Assembly (NCBI RefSeq): GCF_012584445.1
Contig: NZ_JABAHI010000006.1
Location: forward strand, 267,592 to 331,591
DNA from: Olsenella sp. KGMB02461
GTDB lineage: Bacteria; Actinomycetota; Coriobacteriia; Coriobacteriales; Atopobiaceae
DNA: 64,000 bases
Direction of reading: 5' to 3'
The notes under the pieces are model-generated. The model searched no databases. It was not told the origin of the DNA and was given only the letters and a program-made list of their open reading frames with translations. Made by a program: the position numbers and the translations under genes. How positions within the stretch are numbered: the first letter of the stretch is position 1; every line of letters begins with the position of its first letter. This document shows, piece after piece, positions 1 through 7,824 of this stretch.

Positions 1-1
1 C

Positions 2-1630
2 TGGATCATTGACCATATGGACTACGACCATGACTTTGGCTTTTGCGGAGCCGAAGGAGCCCTCACCCGCGGCCTTGGCACCTGCGAGTCCTACCACCGC
101 GGCCTGGTGATGCTTCTCAACGACTTGGGTATCGAGACCGGTCGCCAAGTGGACGACAACCATGTGTGGACGCTCGCAAAACTGGACGGCCAGTGGTGCA
201 CCATCGATGCCACCTGGGATGACACTGACTACGATTTATCCAGCGGCTATCCGGGAATCCCAAGCCTACGCCATATCTATTTTGGCCTGGATGCTGCTAC
301 CACCGCCTTGGTGCACCCCAAGCTCGAAGCAGCCAACGTGCCTTTGGACTCTCTCCAACACTGCCACCTCATTCGCTCTGGAGACCTGAATTACTTCACC
401 GACTACGAGGCCAACCTGATCGCTCCCAAGCTTAGGGCCGGACAGCTTTCCTTCTCTCAAGCCCCCCGGTGCAATCTGGGCTCTTCTATCACCAATCCCA
501 TCTACCACCTCGTGGCCCAACAGCTCTCCAGCCGAAGCTGGAATGTGAGCGGCAAAACCACCGATCGGGTAGAGGTGTCCTACGCGCCCACGACGCTCTC
601 CGTACGCGTTCCCACCGGCCTTATCTCTTCTGACGGCCACCAAGAGTATTGGTCAGATGCCCACACCCAGGCGAAAAACCAGTGGGTCACCACTGGAGGC
701 AAGCGTTACTACTTTGATGGCAATGGCGCTATGGCCACTGGATGGCTCACCCTGGGCAATGCCCGTTACTACCTGGGGACTGACGGTGCCATGCGCACCG
801 GATGGCAAACCATCAGCGGAGCTCGCTACTACTTCAACGATAACGGGACCATGGTTACAGGCTGGCAGGCCATCGCTGGCAGGCGCTATTACTTTGGCTC
901 CAACGGCGCTATGGCCACCGGCTGGCTCACCCTGGGCAATGCCCGCTATTACCTGGGCGCCGACGGCGCCATGCGCACCGGATGGCAAACCATCGACAGC
1001 CAGCGTTACTACTTTGGCTCCAACGGCACCATGGCTACTGGCTGGAACACTGTCTCTGGAAAGCGCATCTACTTCAACAGCAACGGCACCCAAGCCTCTG
1101 GCTGGGTGACTATAGCTGGTCAGCGCACCTACCTTCACGCTGACGGCACTGCGGCATCCGGCTGGCAGTTCATCAACAATCATTGGTATTACTTAACCGG
1201 CTCCGGTGTTCCCACCACCGGCTGGCAATGGGTAGGCGGCGCCTGGTACTGGCTCAATGCCGACGGCGCCATGGCTACCGGCTGGGTCTACACCGGCGGG
1301 GCCTGGTATTGGCTCACAGGGTCTGGCGCCATGGCCACCGGTTGGGTGAAAGTGGGAGGCACCTGGTACTACCTCACCGGTTCAGGCGCTATGGCTACCG
1401 GTTGGCGCTGGGTAGGCAATGCCTGGTACTACTTGAATGGCTCTGGCGCCATGCTCACCGGCTGGCAGTGGATTGGGGGTGCCTGGTACTGGATGGACGG
1501 CTCTGGCGCCATGGCGGCCAACCGCTGGATTGGCAACTACTACGTGGGCGGCTCCGGTGCTATGGCTACCAACAGGTGGATTGGTCGCTGGCACGTGAAC
1601 GGGGCGGGAGTCTGGGACGCTACCCGCTAA
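2..1630 (+). CDS. Transglutaminase-like surface protein with C-terminal cell-wall-binding repeats (5' end outside window)
   Basis: The reading frame is open to the left edge, so the N-terminus and any signal peptide are missing; the first ATG in frame (17) is unlikely to be the start. The first ~70 codons carry a transglutaminase/cysteine-protease-like core: GTCESY with the candidate nucleophile Cys (codon 83-85), NHVW with His (161-163) and IDATWDD with Asp (206-208), in the usual Cys-His-Asp order. A linker follows, then from about 685 some fifteen repeats of ~20 residues of the type RYYF..NG.MATGW, typical of choline/glucan/cell-wall-binding repeats. Family knowledge suggests a secreted enzyme held non-covalently on the wall. 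A protease or cross-linking role is inferred from the triad alone. Confidence 0.85.
   Translation, partial: WIIDHMDYDHDFGFCGAEGALTRGLGTCESYHRGLVMLLNDLGIETGRQVDDNHVWTLAKLDGQWCTIDATWDDTDYDLSSGYPGIPSLRHIYFGLDAATTALVHPKLEAANVPLDSLQHCHLIRSGDLNYFTDYEANLIAPKLRAGQLSFSQAPRCNLGSSITNPIYHLVAQQLSSRSWNVSGKTTDRVEVSYAPTTLSVRVPTGLISSDGHQEYWSDAHTQAKNQWVTTGGKRYYFDGNGAMATGWLTLGNARYYLGTDGAMRTGWQTISGARYYFNDNGTMVTGWQAIAGRRYYFGSNGAMATGWLTLGNARYYLGADGAMRTGWQTIDSQRYYFGSNGTMATGWNTVSGKRIYFNSNGTQASGWVTIAGQRTYLHADGTAASGWQFINNHWYYLTGSGVPTTGWQWVGGAWYWLNADGAMATGWVYTGGAWYWLTGSGAMATGWVKVGGTWYYLTGSGAMATGWRWVGNAWYYLNGSGAMLTGWQWIGGAWYWMDGSGAMAANRWIGNYYVGGSGAMATNRWIGRWHVNGAGVWDATR
685..1620 (+). repeat. Tandem GW-type cell-wall-binding repeats
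   Basis: About fifteen in-frame units of 60-66 bp each encode a TGW or SGW core and an aromatic pair (YY, YF or YW); the last two are divergent NRWIG units. A larger copy is visible at DNA level: the stretch from about 745 to 815 recurs nearly unchanged about 180 bp later, from about 925 to 995, indicating a recent three-unit duplication. Confidence 0.85.
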
Positions 1631-1663
1631 GCGCTCCGAACTCCTTCTGCTGAATCCCTTTGA

Positions 1664-1703
1664 GCCCTCATCTGCACAACGGCTGCAGATGAGGGCTTTT
1701 CTT
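1664..1703 (+). terminator. Rho-independent terminator of the repeat protein gene
   Basis: A 13-bp perfect stem (GCCCTCATCTGCA pairing 1684-1696), a 7-nt loop and a TTTTCTT tail lie 33 nt after the stop codon. Confidence 0.85.
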
Positions 1704-1807
1704 GTCAGAGGTGGGCCCGGAGCAAGCCGGGGAAGGCGAAATGAGGCAAAATCGCGTGCGCTGCCAAATAGGGACCCTGCCGTGAGACCTCTAGCCCACA
1801 CCCTCTC

Positions 1808-2326
1808 CTAAAGCATGCACGCCCACTCATCTATGGGGCGATACACCTCGTGGAGTTTGGGGTTGGGTGCAGCCTCTTGGCCTTTATAGCCCACGCAAAG
1901 CAAGCAATGCGGGCGCACGGACTCAGGCAAGTCAAACTCAACGCGCGCCTTTGCCGGATCAAACAAGAGCACCCAAAGGGAGCCCAATCCCAGCGCGGTG
2001 GCTTCCAACATCATGTGGCAGCACACAATGGAGGCATCCATCTCGCCGGAGTCATAGCCTTCCACGTAGCGGCTCTTCCAAGCCCGATCCTCGTCCGAAC
2101 ACACCAAGAACACCAGCGGCGCCTCATAGGTGCTCTTGGACACCCGCCGAATCTTCTCCAACGCTTCGGGGCTTTGAAGCACATAGACCCTTTGGGGCTG
2201 ACTATTGGTAGCAGTGGGCGCTACCTTGGCAGCCTCCAAAATCTTGGCCACTTTCTCTGGCTCCACCGGCTTTGGGCTGTAGTTTCTTACCGAGAAACGC
2301 TCCTTGGCGAGCTCCAAGAAATCCAT
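1808..2326 (-). CDS. Nitroreductase family protein
   Basis: A protein of 172 residues with the N-terminal pattern of FMN-dependent nitroreductases (FSVRNYSPKPVEPEKV, then APTATNSQP) and a C-terminal GLGSLW..LFDP segment. Family members are NAD(P)H-dependent flavin enzymes reducing nitro compounds, quinones or flavins; the substrate cannot be read here. I chose the ATG at 2326 because GGAGAGGGG sits just upstream; an in-frame ATG 36 codons earlier has no such site and would add an unrelated leader. It lies 34 nt downstream of the broken sirtuin gene on the same strand and may be co-transcribed with the macrodomain/sirtuin pair. Confidence 0.85.
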   Translation of the reverse strand: MDFLELAKERFSVRNYSPKPVEPEKVAKILEAAKVAPTATNSQPQRVYVLQSPEALEKIRRVSKSTYEAPLVFLVCSDEDRAWKSRYVEGYDSGEMDASIVCCHMMLEATALGLGSLWVLLFDPAKARVEFDLPESVRPHCLLCVGYKGQEAAPNPKLHEVYRPIDEWACML

Positions 2327-2360
2327 GGTCCCCTCTCCTTCTCTAGGCTGCAACTCACAC

Positions 2361-3269
2361 CTATTGTGCCTTAGCTGCTGCCTGTGCGAGTACCGGCGCC
2401 ATATCTCCGTCGATGCAGAGTGATCGTTTGGCAATCTGTGCCGGCGCCTGAGCCTGGCCGTCGTTCAGGCTGCAATAGCGCGCCTGCGGGTTTTTGGCTA
2501 CCTGCTGCCAGAAGGGATACTTGATGATCCCGGGGGTGTTTTGGCCCACGCCCAGCTCTAAAAAGAGGACTCGCTGCCCCTGATGAGCCTCCAAAAACTC
2601 CCGATAGCGGGCAGCAGCCCCATGCCAACCAGCATCTTCCACAAAGGTCTCGTCGCAGCGCAGGTTCATGGTCATGGGCTCGCCGCACACCGGGCACAAA
2701 GGCACCAGCTCGCGAGGGATTCGGCACCCTTGCTGCGCTGCCACCATAGCCTCAACCGCCTCGCGGTTGTCGTAGGTCTCGGCATGACAGGGCGCCGAGC
2801 ACTGCCACAGCCCATAGTCGCCCTGGGTGTAGAAGAGCCTCTCTTTGGCAAACCCCGCCAGCTGGAACTGATGGTCCACATTGGTGGTGAGCACAAAATA
2901 ATCTTTGGGCGCTACCAGCGATAACAGGTCGTGGTAGGGCTTTCCTGCCTCTACGTCGTAGCGATTCACCCAGATGGCCCTCGACTACCAGGCCCAGTAT
3001 TCTTCCAGCGTCTTGTAGGTATAAAAGCCGCCGCTGTACATGTCGCGGATGCCGTAGGCACGCCTAAAGTCTGCGAAGTGTTTCTCGAAGCGCGGACCTT
3101 CGTAGGCAAAGCCTGCGGCTGCCGATAAACCCGCGCCCCCGCCCACTACCACTGCATCGGCGGCTGCGATCTGGGCTGCCAACTCATCGGTCAGAGCGCT
3201 TTGCTGATCAGGGGTGCAGCTGTCCCAGTTGCGCCTGGTAGAGGGCCAGGTCTTGATTGGTAAAAACAT
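2361..3269 (-). pseudogene. SirTM-type sirtuin interrupted by an in-frame TAG
   Basis: The two halves are in the same frame. The upstream half (3269-2985) has VVVGGGAGLSAAAGF, the Rossmann NAD-binding loop, and ends EYWAW followed by TAG at 2987-2985. The downstream half continues with no gap: SRAIWVNRYDVEAGKPY, then LTTNVDHQF, TQGDYG and two cysteine pairs (CSAPC and CPVC) expected for the zinc ribbon. Family knowledge: macrodomain-linked sirtuins (SirTM) are protein ADP-ribosyltransferases encoded beside the Zn-macrodomain that reverses the mark. TGG (Trp) to TAG is the simplest explanation. It could be a true null allele, a sequencing error, or suppressed. The start at 3269 has GAAGGTGATC upstream and overlaps the macrodomain gene by 62 nt, so a later start is possible. 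Confidence 0.8.
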
Positions 3270-4005
3270 TGAAGATCACCTTCAGAGAGCTCGAAGTGGT
3301 TCTCAAGTAGTCGCGCACGGCAGTGGTGGCGATGAGGGCTGCCTCGTCGGCCGGAAAGCCGTATTCGCCGCAGGAGATGCAACAAAAGGCCAGGCTTTTG
3401 AGGGAGTGTTTCTCGGCAAGGGCAAGGCACGACTCATAGCAAGAAGCCAGCTGCGCTTTGTGGGTGCGCGTCAGCGGCCCGCGCACAATGGGTCCCACGG
3501 TGTGGAGCACAAAGCGGCTGGGCAGATTGAACGCCGGGGTGAGCTTTGCCTGGCCGCAGGGCTCGGGATGGCCCTGAGCAGCCATCAGGTCGGCGCAGGC
3601 CTGGCGAAGCTCTAGGCCCGCCGCGCTGTGGATGGCGTTGTCGATGCAGCCATGGCAAGGGTGGAAGCAGCCCAAAAGCTGGTCGTTGGCGGCGTTCACA
3701 ATGCCGTCGGCGGCCAGCCGGCAAATGTCTCCCTGCCAGAGGCAGATCTGGGGCTCCACCTCCTGAAGGCCGTCTGCCTGCACGATTCCGCGCTCCTGAG
3801 CCTCCCGGGCAAGATAGGCGTCCTGCACGGCTAAAAACTCGCGGTTCAGAGGCTTTGGCGGCCGCAGATTCATCAACGATCGCAGCAGCTGCTTTTGTCC
3901 TTGGACATCTTGGCGAACCTCTACCTGGTCGTAGCGAGGATCCTCGGCCAGAAGCGCATCGATAAGCCAGAGGCGCCGCTCCTGCTGGGTCATTTCATTG
4001 CTCAT
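3208..4005 (-). CDS. Zinc-dependent macrodomain protein (protein-ADP-ribose hydrolase)
   Basis: 265 residues: a helical N-terminal extension of about 100 residues, then a macrodomain with GDICRLAADGIVNAAND and the diagnostic Zn-Macro segment GCFHPCHGCIDNAIHSAAG, whose Cys/His residues hold the catalytic zinc in characterised homologues. Later FVLHTVGP and ISCGEYGFP complete the ADP-ribose site. It is expected to remove ADP-ribose put on proteins by the partner SirTM. The start has an excellent Shine-Dalgarno (GAGGAGG). The sirtuin gene overlaps its 3' end, so the two are one operon. The lipoylated GcvH-like carrier and lipoate ligase that accompany this pair in some bacteria are not seen in the adjacent genes. 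Confidence 0.92.
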   Translation of the reverse strand: MSNEMTQQERRLWLIDALLAEDPRYDQVEVRQDVQGQKQLLRSLMNLRPPKPLNREFLAVQDAYLAREAQERGIVQADGLQEVEPQICLWQGDICRLAADGIVNAANDQLLGCFHPCHGCIDNAIHSAAGLELRQACADLMAAQGHPEPCGQAKLTPAFNLPSRFVLHTVGPIVRGPLTRTHKAQLASCYESCLALAEKHSLKSLAFCCISCGEYGFPADEAALIATTAVRDYLRTTSSSLKVIFNVFTNQDLALYQAQLGQLHP

Positions 4006-4194
4006 AGCAACCTCCTCGTCTTAGAGTTCTCATGAGGCCACCATGGGTCCCGCAACCCTGCCGAGAAGTACGCACCTTCAAGTTCGCAGGTCACCCGCAG
4101 GTAACCTTTGGACGCCACCTGCGCCAACGCCTATGAACGTTTTGTGGGGGTACCATTGAGGTCGCACCCTTACCTTTCGAATCGATGAGGTCCC

Positions 4195-4881
4195 ATGAGC
4201 ACTCTTGCGAGAGATTACATAGAAGACGACCTGGCCAAATCCCACGAAAACCAGCAGCACGAAGCCATTCCTGCCTCTCGGCAAACCCCGCCTCCGGCAG
4301 ACGCTTACAGCATCTATGTGCTCTTTAACCTTGAGGCAGCCGATGGCGAGGGCCATGCCATCTTGGCGTTAGGCCCAGAAGGCGGCCCGCTTGAGACCTA
4401 CTCTTTCTACCGTCACGGCAAAGCCTTGGAGGCGCCTGCCCTCATGGCCTGCCTGGAGCATCCTGAGACCTTTGCCCAGATCCAAGAGGATTCCGGCTGG
4501 ATCATCCATGGTCAGCCAGGCAATGAATGGAACGAGCACGTAAACGCTGCTCTGGCTCTTTGGTGCGACAAGAAAGCCTACGAGCCCGTGGCGGCCTTTG
4601 CAAAGCTCAAACGCACCACGCCAGGCACCTACAACCTAGTGACCTACAACTGCGTCAACTTTGTAGAAGAGGCGCTGGCCAAAGGCAACATCCACCTCAC
4701 CATGCACAACGGCAAGCCGCTTCACACCTTCATCCCTAAAGACGCGTTCCGCGGGGCAGCAGGCGTTCGAGGCGCACATCTTTTAGGCCAATGGAAGTAC
4801 TGGTTCGACTTGACTCCGGCGCCCCGCAACGGCTTGCGCACCATCTCAGACATCCCGGGGCATGACCAGCCTCTCCACTAA
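4195..4881 (+). CDS. Unassigned protein with a His...Asn-Cys papain-like signature
   Basis: 228 residues, no signal peptide or membrane segment. Two features recall circularly permuted papain-like (NlpC/P60 or LRAT-type) enzymes: GHAILAL about residue 62, with a His inside a strand, and YNLVTYNCVNFVEEAL about residue 150, with a Cys at a helix start. That order, His before Cys, is what the permuted families show. No family was recognised with certainty and the enzymatic reading is an inference. The start is set by GATGAGG six bases before the ATG. The next gene follows after 17 nt on the same strand, so the two probably form an operon. Confidence 0.65.
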   Translation: MSTLARDYIEDDLAKSHENQQHEAIPASRQTPPPADAYSIYVLFNLEAADGEGHAILALGPEGGPLETYSFYRHGKALEAPALMACLEHPETFAQIQEDSGWIIHGQPGNEWNEHVNAALALWCDKKAYEPVAAFAKLKRTTPGTYNLVTYNCVNFVEEALAKGNIHLTMHNGKPLHTFIPKDAFRGAAGVRGAHLLGQWKYWFDLTPAPRNGLRTISDIPGHDQPLH

Positions 4882-4898
4882 TAGCCCAAGGAGCTCTC

Positions 4899-5426
4899 AT
4901 GGCCTATGACAACGCCTGCCCTTGCCTCGCCCGCTTTGAGGCTACCAACGGAACCGGCCTTTGGGAGGTCTATCCTTGGGGCCTCAAGGTGGGTGGCACC
5001 TGCTATGGGTTCACCCCCACCTCCCACATCGTGCATAGCGGGGTTCAGGGGCGCAGCTACCGCTCCGGGCGCCTGGTAGAAGAGCAGGACGACTTTGGGC
5101 TTTGGGCGGCACTCGCGGTCTATCAAGAGACCGGCAGCTGGGAAGACGCCGGTCTCGCTGCCTGGGCGCTGGGCGGCTCCACTGTGACTCCAGTGGTAGA
5201 GACCCACAAGATCCCAGGTACCGTCACGCTTTCCATTGGTGGCCTGCGCACAAGCGACAACCCAGATGCTTCTCTGCGCTACCGAGAAGACGGCCAGTAC
5301 GTGCAGGTAGACGCCATCCAGCGCTTTGCCGATGTATGCCTTGCTGCCATCAAGGCTTGCCGAGAAGCCCACAGCCCCGCGGCCAGCACCCGTTCCAGAC
5401 GCAGAACTGGCGGACGCCGCCCCTAA
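4899..5426 (+). CDS. Hypothetical protein, second gene of a two-gene operon
   Basis: 175 residues, cytoplasmic by composition, with a basic C-terminus (STRSRRRTGGRRP) that could bind nucleic acid or be disordered. I recognise no domain. A clear AAGGAG precedes the ATG. Codon use matches the neighbours, and the 17-nt gap to the preceding papain-like protein suggests co-expression. It contains one copy of the dispersed word TGCCGAGAA (5358-5366). Confidence 0.6.
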   Translation: MAYDNACPCLARFEATNGTGLWEVYPWGLKVGGTCYGFTPTSHIVHSGVQGRSYRSGRLVEEQDDFGLWAALAVYQETGSWEDAGLAAWALGGSTVTPVVETHKIPGTVTLSIGGLRTSDNPDASLRYREDGQYVQVDAIQRFADVCLAAIKACREAHSPAASTRSRRRTGGRRP

Positions 5427-5580
5427 AACAAGCCCCGTAGGGCGCCCCCAGGGCATCCCCTGCCGCAGCCCCATAGACCACGGCTTTGAGCAAAGAGGCA
5501 GCCGGCGCAAGGATGTGCGAGGGCGCAGCATTCCTGGGAGTCTCTTTTCTTGGGTGCATTAAGAGAGAGCGCACCTCTTG

Positions 5581-5600
5581 ACCTTGACGCCGCGTCAGGA
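5581..5600 (+). promoter_or_regulatory. Probable MerR/TipA-type operator in the promoter of the next gene
   Basis: A near-perfect dyad centred at 5591 (CCTTGACGC-C-GCGTCAGGA) lies 38 nt before the GTG start. TTGACG/CGTCAA-type dyads inside long-spacer promoters are the usual sites of TipA-like MerR activators, so autoregulation is inferred. Confidence 0.55.
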
Positions 5601-5637
5601 GGGACGATCTTCTCGGCAGTTTGAAGGAGGTGAATCT

Positions 5638-6435
5638 GTGAACGATGTAAAGGATACGCGAAAGGGCAATGTGAGGTCGCTGGGCATTGGCGAGGCGGCT
5701 CGGTTGGCCGGAGTGAGTGCGCGCACGCTGCGCTATTACGAGACCATGGGGCTGCTGGTGCCAGCGCGCACAGATGCGGGCTACAGAGTCTACCGCGAAA
5801 ATGACTTGAAGCGATTGGCACAGATTTTGGCTATGAAGGGCTGCGGGCTTCCGCTGGCTACTATCAGGAGGCTGTTGTCCGAAAAGAATGCGCCGCTTCA
5901 AAGAGTGCTCCAAGACCATCTGAAGCAGTTAGAAGCCCAGGGGCGATCTTTAGAAGATGCCGTTTCGCGCACCAAAGCTGCACTATGCACCCTTGAAAGG
6001 ATTGATGCTATGAAACCCAATGAAGCCTTTGAATCCATGAAAGCCCAGGGTATTAAAGATTTTGAAGCCACCTATGGCCAGGAAGCTCGGGATCGCTACG
6101 GCGACGATGCTATCGATGCCTCCAATGCCCGCATGATGGCGCTCACCAAAGATCAGTGGGATGCCAAAGAATTGCTCGAAGAGAGCATCAAGGTTCAGTT
6201 GCGCGTGGCCATGGCCACGGGGGATCCTGCAAGCGATGCGTCTGCCGAGCTAGCCCGCATGCACGAGAAGTGGATCTCCATCCACTGGGGTCCCGGCTAT
6301 GCAGAGGATGCCTACCTGGGATTGGTACACGGCTATTTGGCAGATCCGCGCTTTGTGAGGTACTACGACTCTGCTGCCGGCGAGGGAGCCACAGAGTTTC
6401 TGGCATCCGCTGTCGACGCTGCCCACAGAAAGTAG
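5638..6435 (+). CDS. MerR-family regulator with TipAS effector domain
   Basis: 265 residues. The N-terminus is a MerR winged helix (LGIGEAARLAGVSARTLRYYE, then GYRVY and LKRLAQI), a coiled coil of about 50 residues follows, and the C-terminal ~120 residues match the TipAS all-helical ligand domain (FEATYGQEARDRYGDDAID, then the HWGPGYAEDAYLGL segment). TipAS proteins bind thiopeptides or other multidrug ligands and activate their own gene and efflux genes. The GTG at 5638 is preferred because GAAGGAGGT is ideally placed; an ATG 20 codons upstream lies over the operator. No transporter follows directly, so the targets may be elsewhere. Confidence 0.88.
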   Translation: MNDVKDTRKGNVRSLGIGEAARLAGVSARTLRYYETMGLLVPARTDAGYRVYRENDLKRLAQILAMKGCGLPLATIRRLLSEKNAPLQRVLQDHLKQLEAQGRSLEDAVSRTKAALCTLERIDAMKPNEAFESMKAQGIKDFEATYGQEARDRYGDDAIDASNARMMALTKDQWDAKELLEESIKVQLRVAMATGDPASDASAELARMHEKWISIHWGPGYAEDAYLGLVHGYLADPRFVRYYDSAAGEGATEFLASAVDAAHRK

Positions 6436-6529
6436 CCCTGCGGGACTTGCCAGCATGCTTAAGGACCGCGAACAAAGACAGATCCTGCAGCACAATGGTC
6501 TTGCGTCCCCGGCGCAAGACCGCTCTTTT

Positions 6530-6601
6530 GTGCAACTGGAGCATCCCTCAGTGCAACTAGGTCCTGCCGCCCTTGTGCGAGACGCCAGAGTTTTTCATAG
6601 T
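6530..6601 (+). promoter_or_regulatory. LytTR-type direct repeats and promoter
   Basis: Two copies of GTGCAACT start at 6530 and 6551, exactly 21 bp (two helical turns) apart, the spacing LytTR proteins use. They lie just upstream of a promoter candidate: TTGTGC (6573-6578), 17-bp spacer, CATAGT (6596-6601). The position suits activation by the LytTR protein encoded 22 nt downstream. Confidence 0.6.
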
Positions 6602-6622
6602 GGCTCCAGAGAGGAGCGCCCT

Positions 6623-7060
6623 ATGAATCTTTCTGTCAAAGAGGATCCCCAGCTCGAAGAGATCCAGGTAGCCATCGCGTGCCCACGCATCGACAGCCGT
6701 GTATGCCAGATCATCGAGGCAGCCGAAGCTGCCGACCTTCATCTCGCCGGTCTTCTCGATGGCTACCTGCACATAGTGGGAGCCCATGAGGTGCTCTACA
6801 TCGAAGCCGTCGACGGCAAGACCTTTCTCTATACCGCGCAGGCGGTGCTGGAATCATCCAGTTGCCTCCAAGAACTTGAAACTGATCTCGTAGGCACCGA
6901 GTTCATTCGCGCGAGCCGCCAACTGCTCGTGAACCTGGCGCACCTTGAGCGTCTGAGACCCTACCTTAACGCCCGGCTTGAACTGGTGCTCGACAACCAG
7001 GAGCACCTCATCGCCTCCCGCCAATTCGCACCCGCCATCAAACGTCGTATTGGCATCTAG
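6623..7060 (+). CDS. LytTR DNA-binding regulator
   Basis: 145 residues. The C-terminal ~100 residues form a LytTR domain: LYIEAVDGKTFLYT, then FIRASRQLLVNLAHLERLRPY and LIASRQFAPAIKRRI. There is no receiver domain, as in stand-alone LytTR regulatory systems. GAGGAG lies 7 nt before the chosen ATG; a longer frame starting at 6455 would run through the promoter and repeats. The next gene encodes a small membrane protein. In streptococcal systems of this layout (HdrRM, BrsRM) the membrane protein inhibits the LytTR activator, so the same relation is inferred here. Confidence 0.85.
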   Translation: MNLSVKEDPQLEEIQVAIACPRIDSRVCQIIEAAEAADLHLAGLLDGYLHIVGAHEVLYIEAVDGKTFLYTAQAVLESSSCLQELETDLVGTEFIRASRQLLVNLAHLERLRPYLNARLELVLDNQEHLIASRQFAPAIKRRIGI

Positions 7061-7147
7061 GCTGTGTTGCCCTGCGCCGCATGCAGGCCCTCAGCGCCGC
7101 CACAGCATTCGCGCCTGACCGCCATCCCCCTCGCCAAAGGACCTACT

Positions 7148-7579
7148 ATGCACGATTTTGCCAAGAGCGTCTTCACCTCTACCTGCCGGCTCTTCACCAT
7201 CTACATGCTCGCTGGGACCCTGGCAGCCATCGCCTTTACCGGCCTCAGCTACGGGCTCACCCTCACGCTCACCCTGCTTTTGGCTTCCTTCGCCTTCGCC
7301 TTCCTGCGGGCCTTCTTCTTCACCGATCACATCATCAAAACCTTGAGCTATCCTGTGCGCATCCTGGGCTTTGGCCTTGCCGCCTTCATCCTGCTGACGG
7401 CCTGCGCCTGGCTAGGCCAGTGGTTTCCCATGGACAACCCCTGGGCTTGGAGCACGTTCGCCCTTATCTACCTGGCCATTCTGGGCGCGTGCTGCTTGGG
7501 CTACCAGATCTACTTCCGCCGCACTTCCGGAAGCTTCGACGCCGCCCTCAAGGACTACCACCAGCGCATGGGACGCTGA
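7148..7579 (+). CDS. DUF3021-like four-helix membrane protein, partner of the LytTR regulator
   Basis: 143 residues with four hydrophobic segments (about residues 16-38, 40-60, 72-92 and 102-122) separated by short charged loops, and a basic cytoplasmic tail. The size, topology and position directly after a LytTR gene match DUF3021 proteins. The ATG at 7148 has AAAGGA upstream. Its expected role is membrane-bound control of the LytTR regulator, and the signal sensed is unknown. A copy of TGCCGAGAA (7583-7591) follows immediately after the stop. Confidence 0.75.
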   Translation: MHDFAKSVFTSTCRLFTIYMLAGTLAAIAFTGLSYGLTLTLTLLLASFAFAFLRAFFFTDHIIKTLSYPVRILGFGLAAFILLTACAWLGQWFPMDNPWAWSTFALIYLAILGACCLGYQIYFRRTSGSFDAALKDYHQRMGR

Positions 7580-7824
7580 TCCTGCCGAGAAACCCGCACC
7601 CTCCTAGCTCGCAATTACTAAAGCGACACCCCGACGCCTCTGCCACAAGAGCCCACAGATCCTGCAACCAATTGCTGTTTTTATCGGCATTTTATGTCTG
7701 TGCCAGGCGATCCCCCACTTAGCCATAGGAAAGCCCGAGCCCTGGGTAATTCTTTAAGGGATAGCAGCAGGGGCCCGGCGCCTTCCGTCGACTGGACCCC
7801 CCTTGAAGTCAGGAGGCCCTATAG

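Noticed and set aside
2361..3269. Two separate genes, a small NAD-binding protein and a GTG-started zinc protein
   Set aside because: Both lie in the same frame with only five sense codons between the TAG and the GTG, and together make one complete SirTM.
7081..7722. A 213-codon plus frame overlapping the DUF3021-like gene
   Set aside because: Arg/His/Pro-rich translation typical of an out-of-frame reading, while the chosen frame gives clean membrane helices and a Shine-Dalgarno.
7580..7824. Cation or c-di-AMP riboswitch before the antiporter
   Set aside because: Position is attractive, but no conserved motif of the known classes is present.
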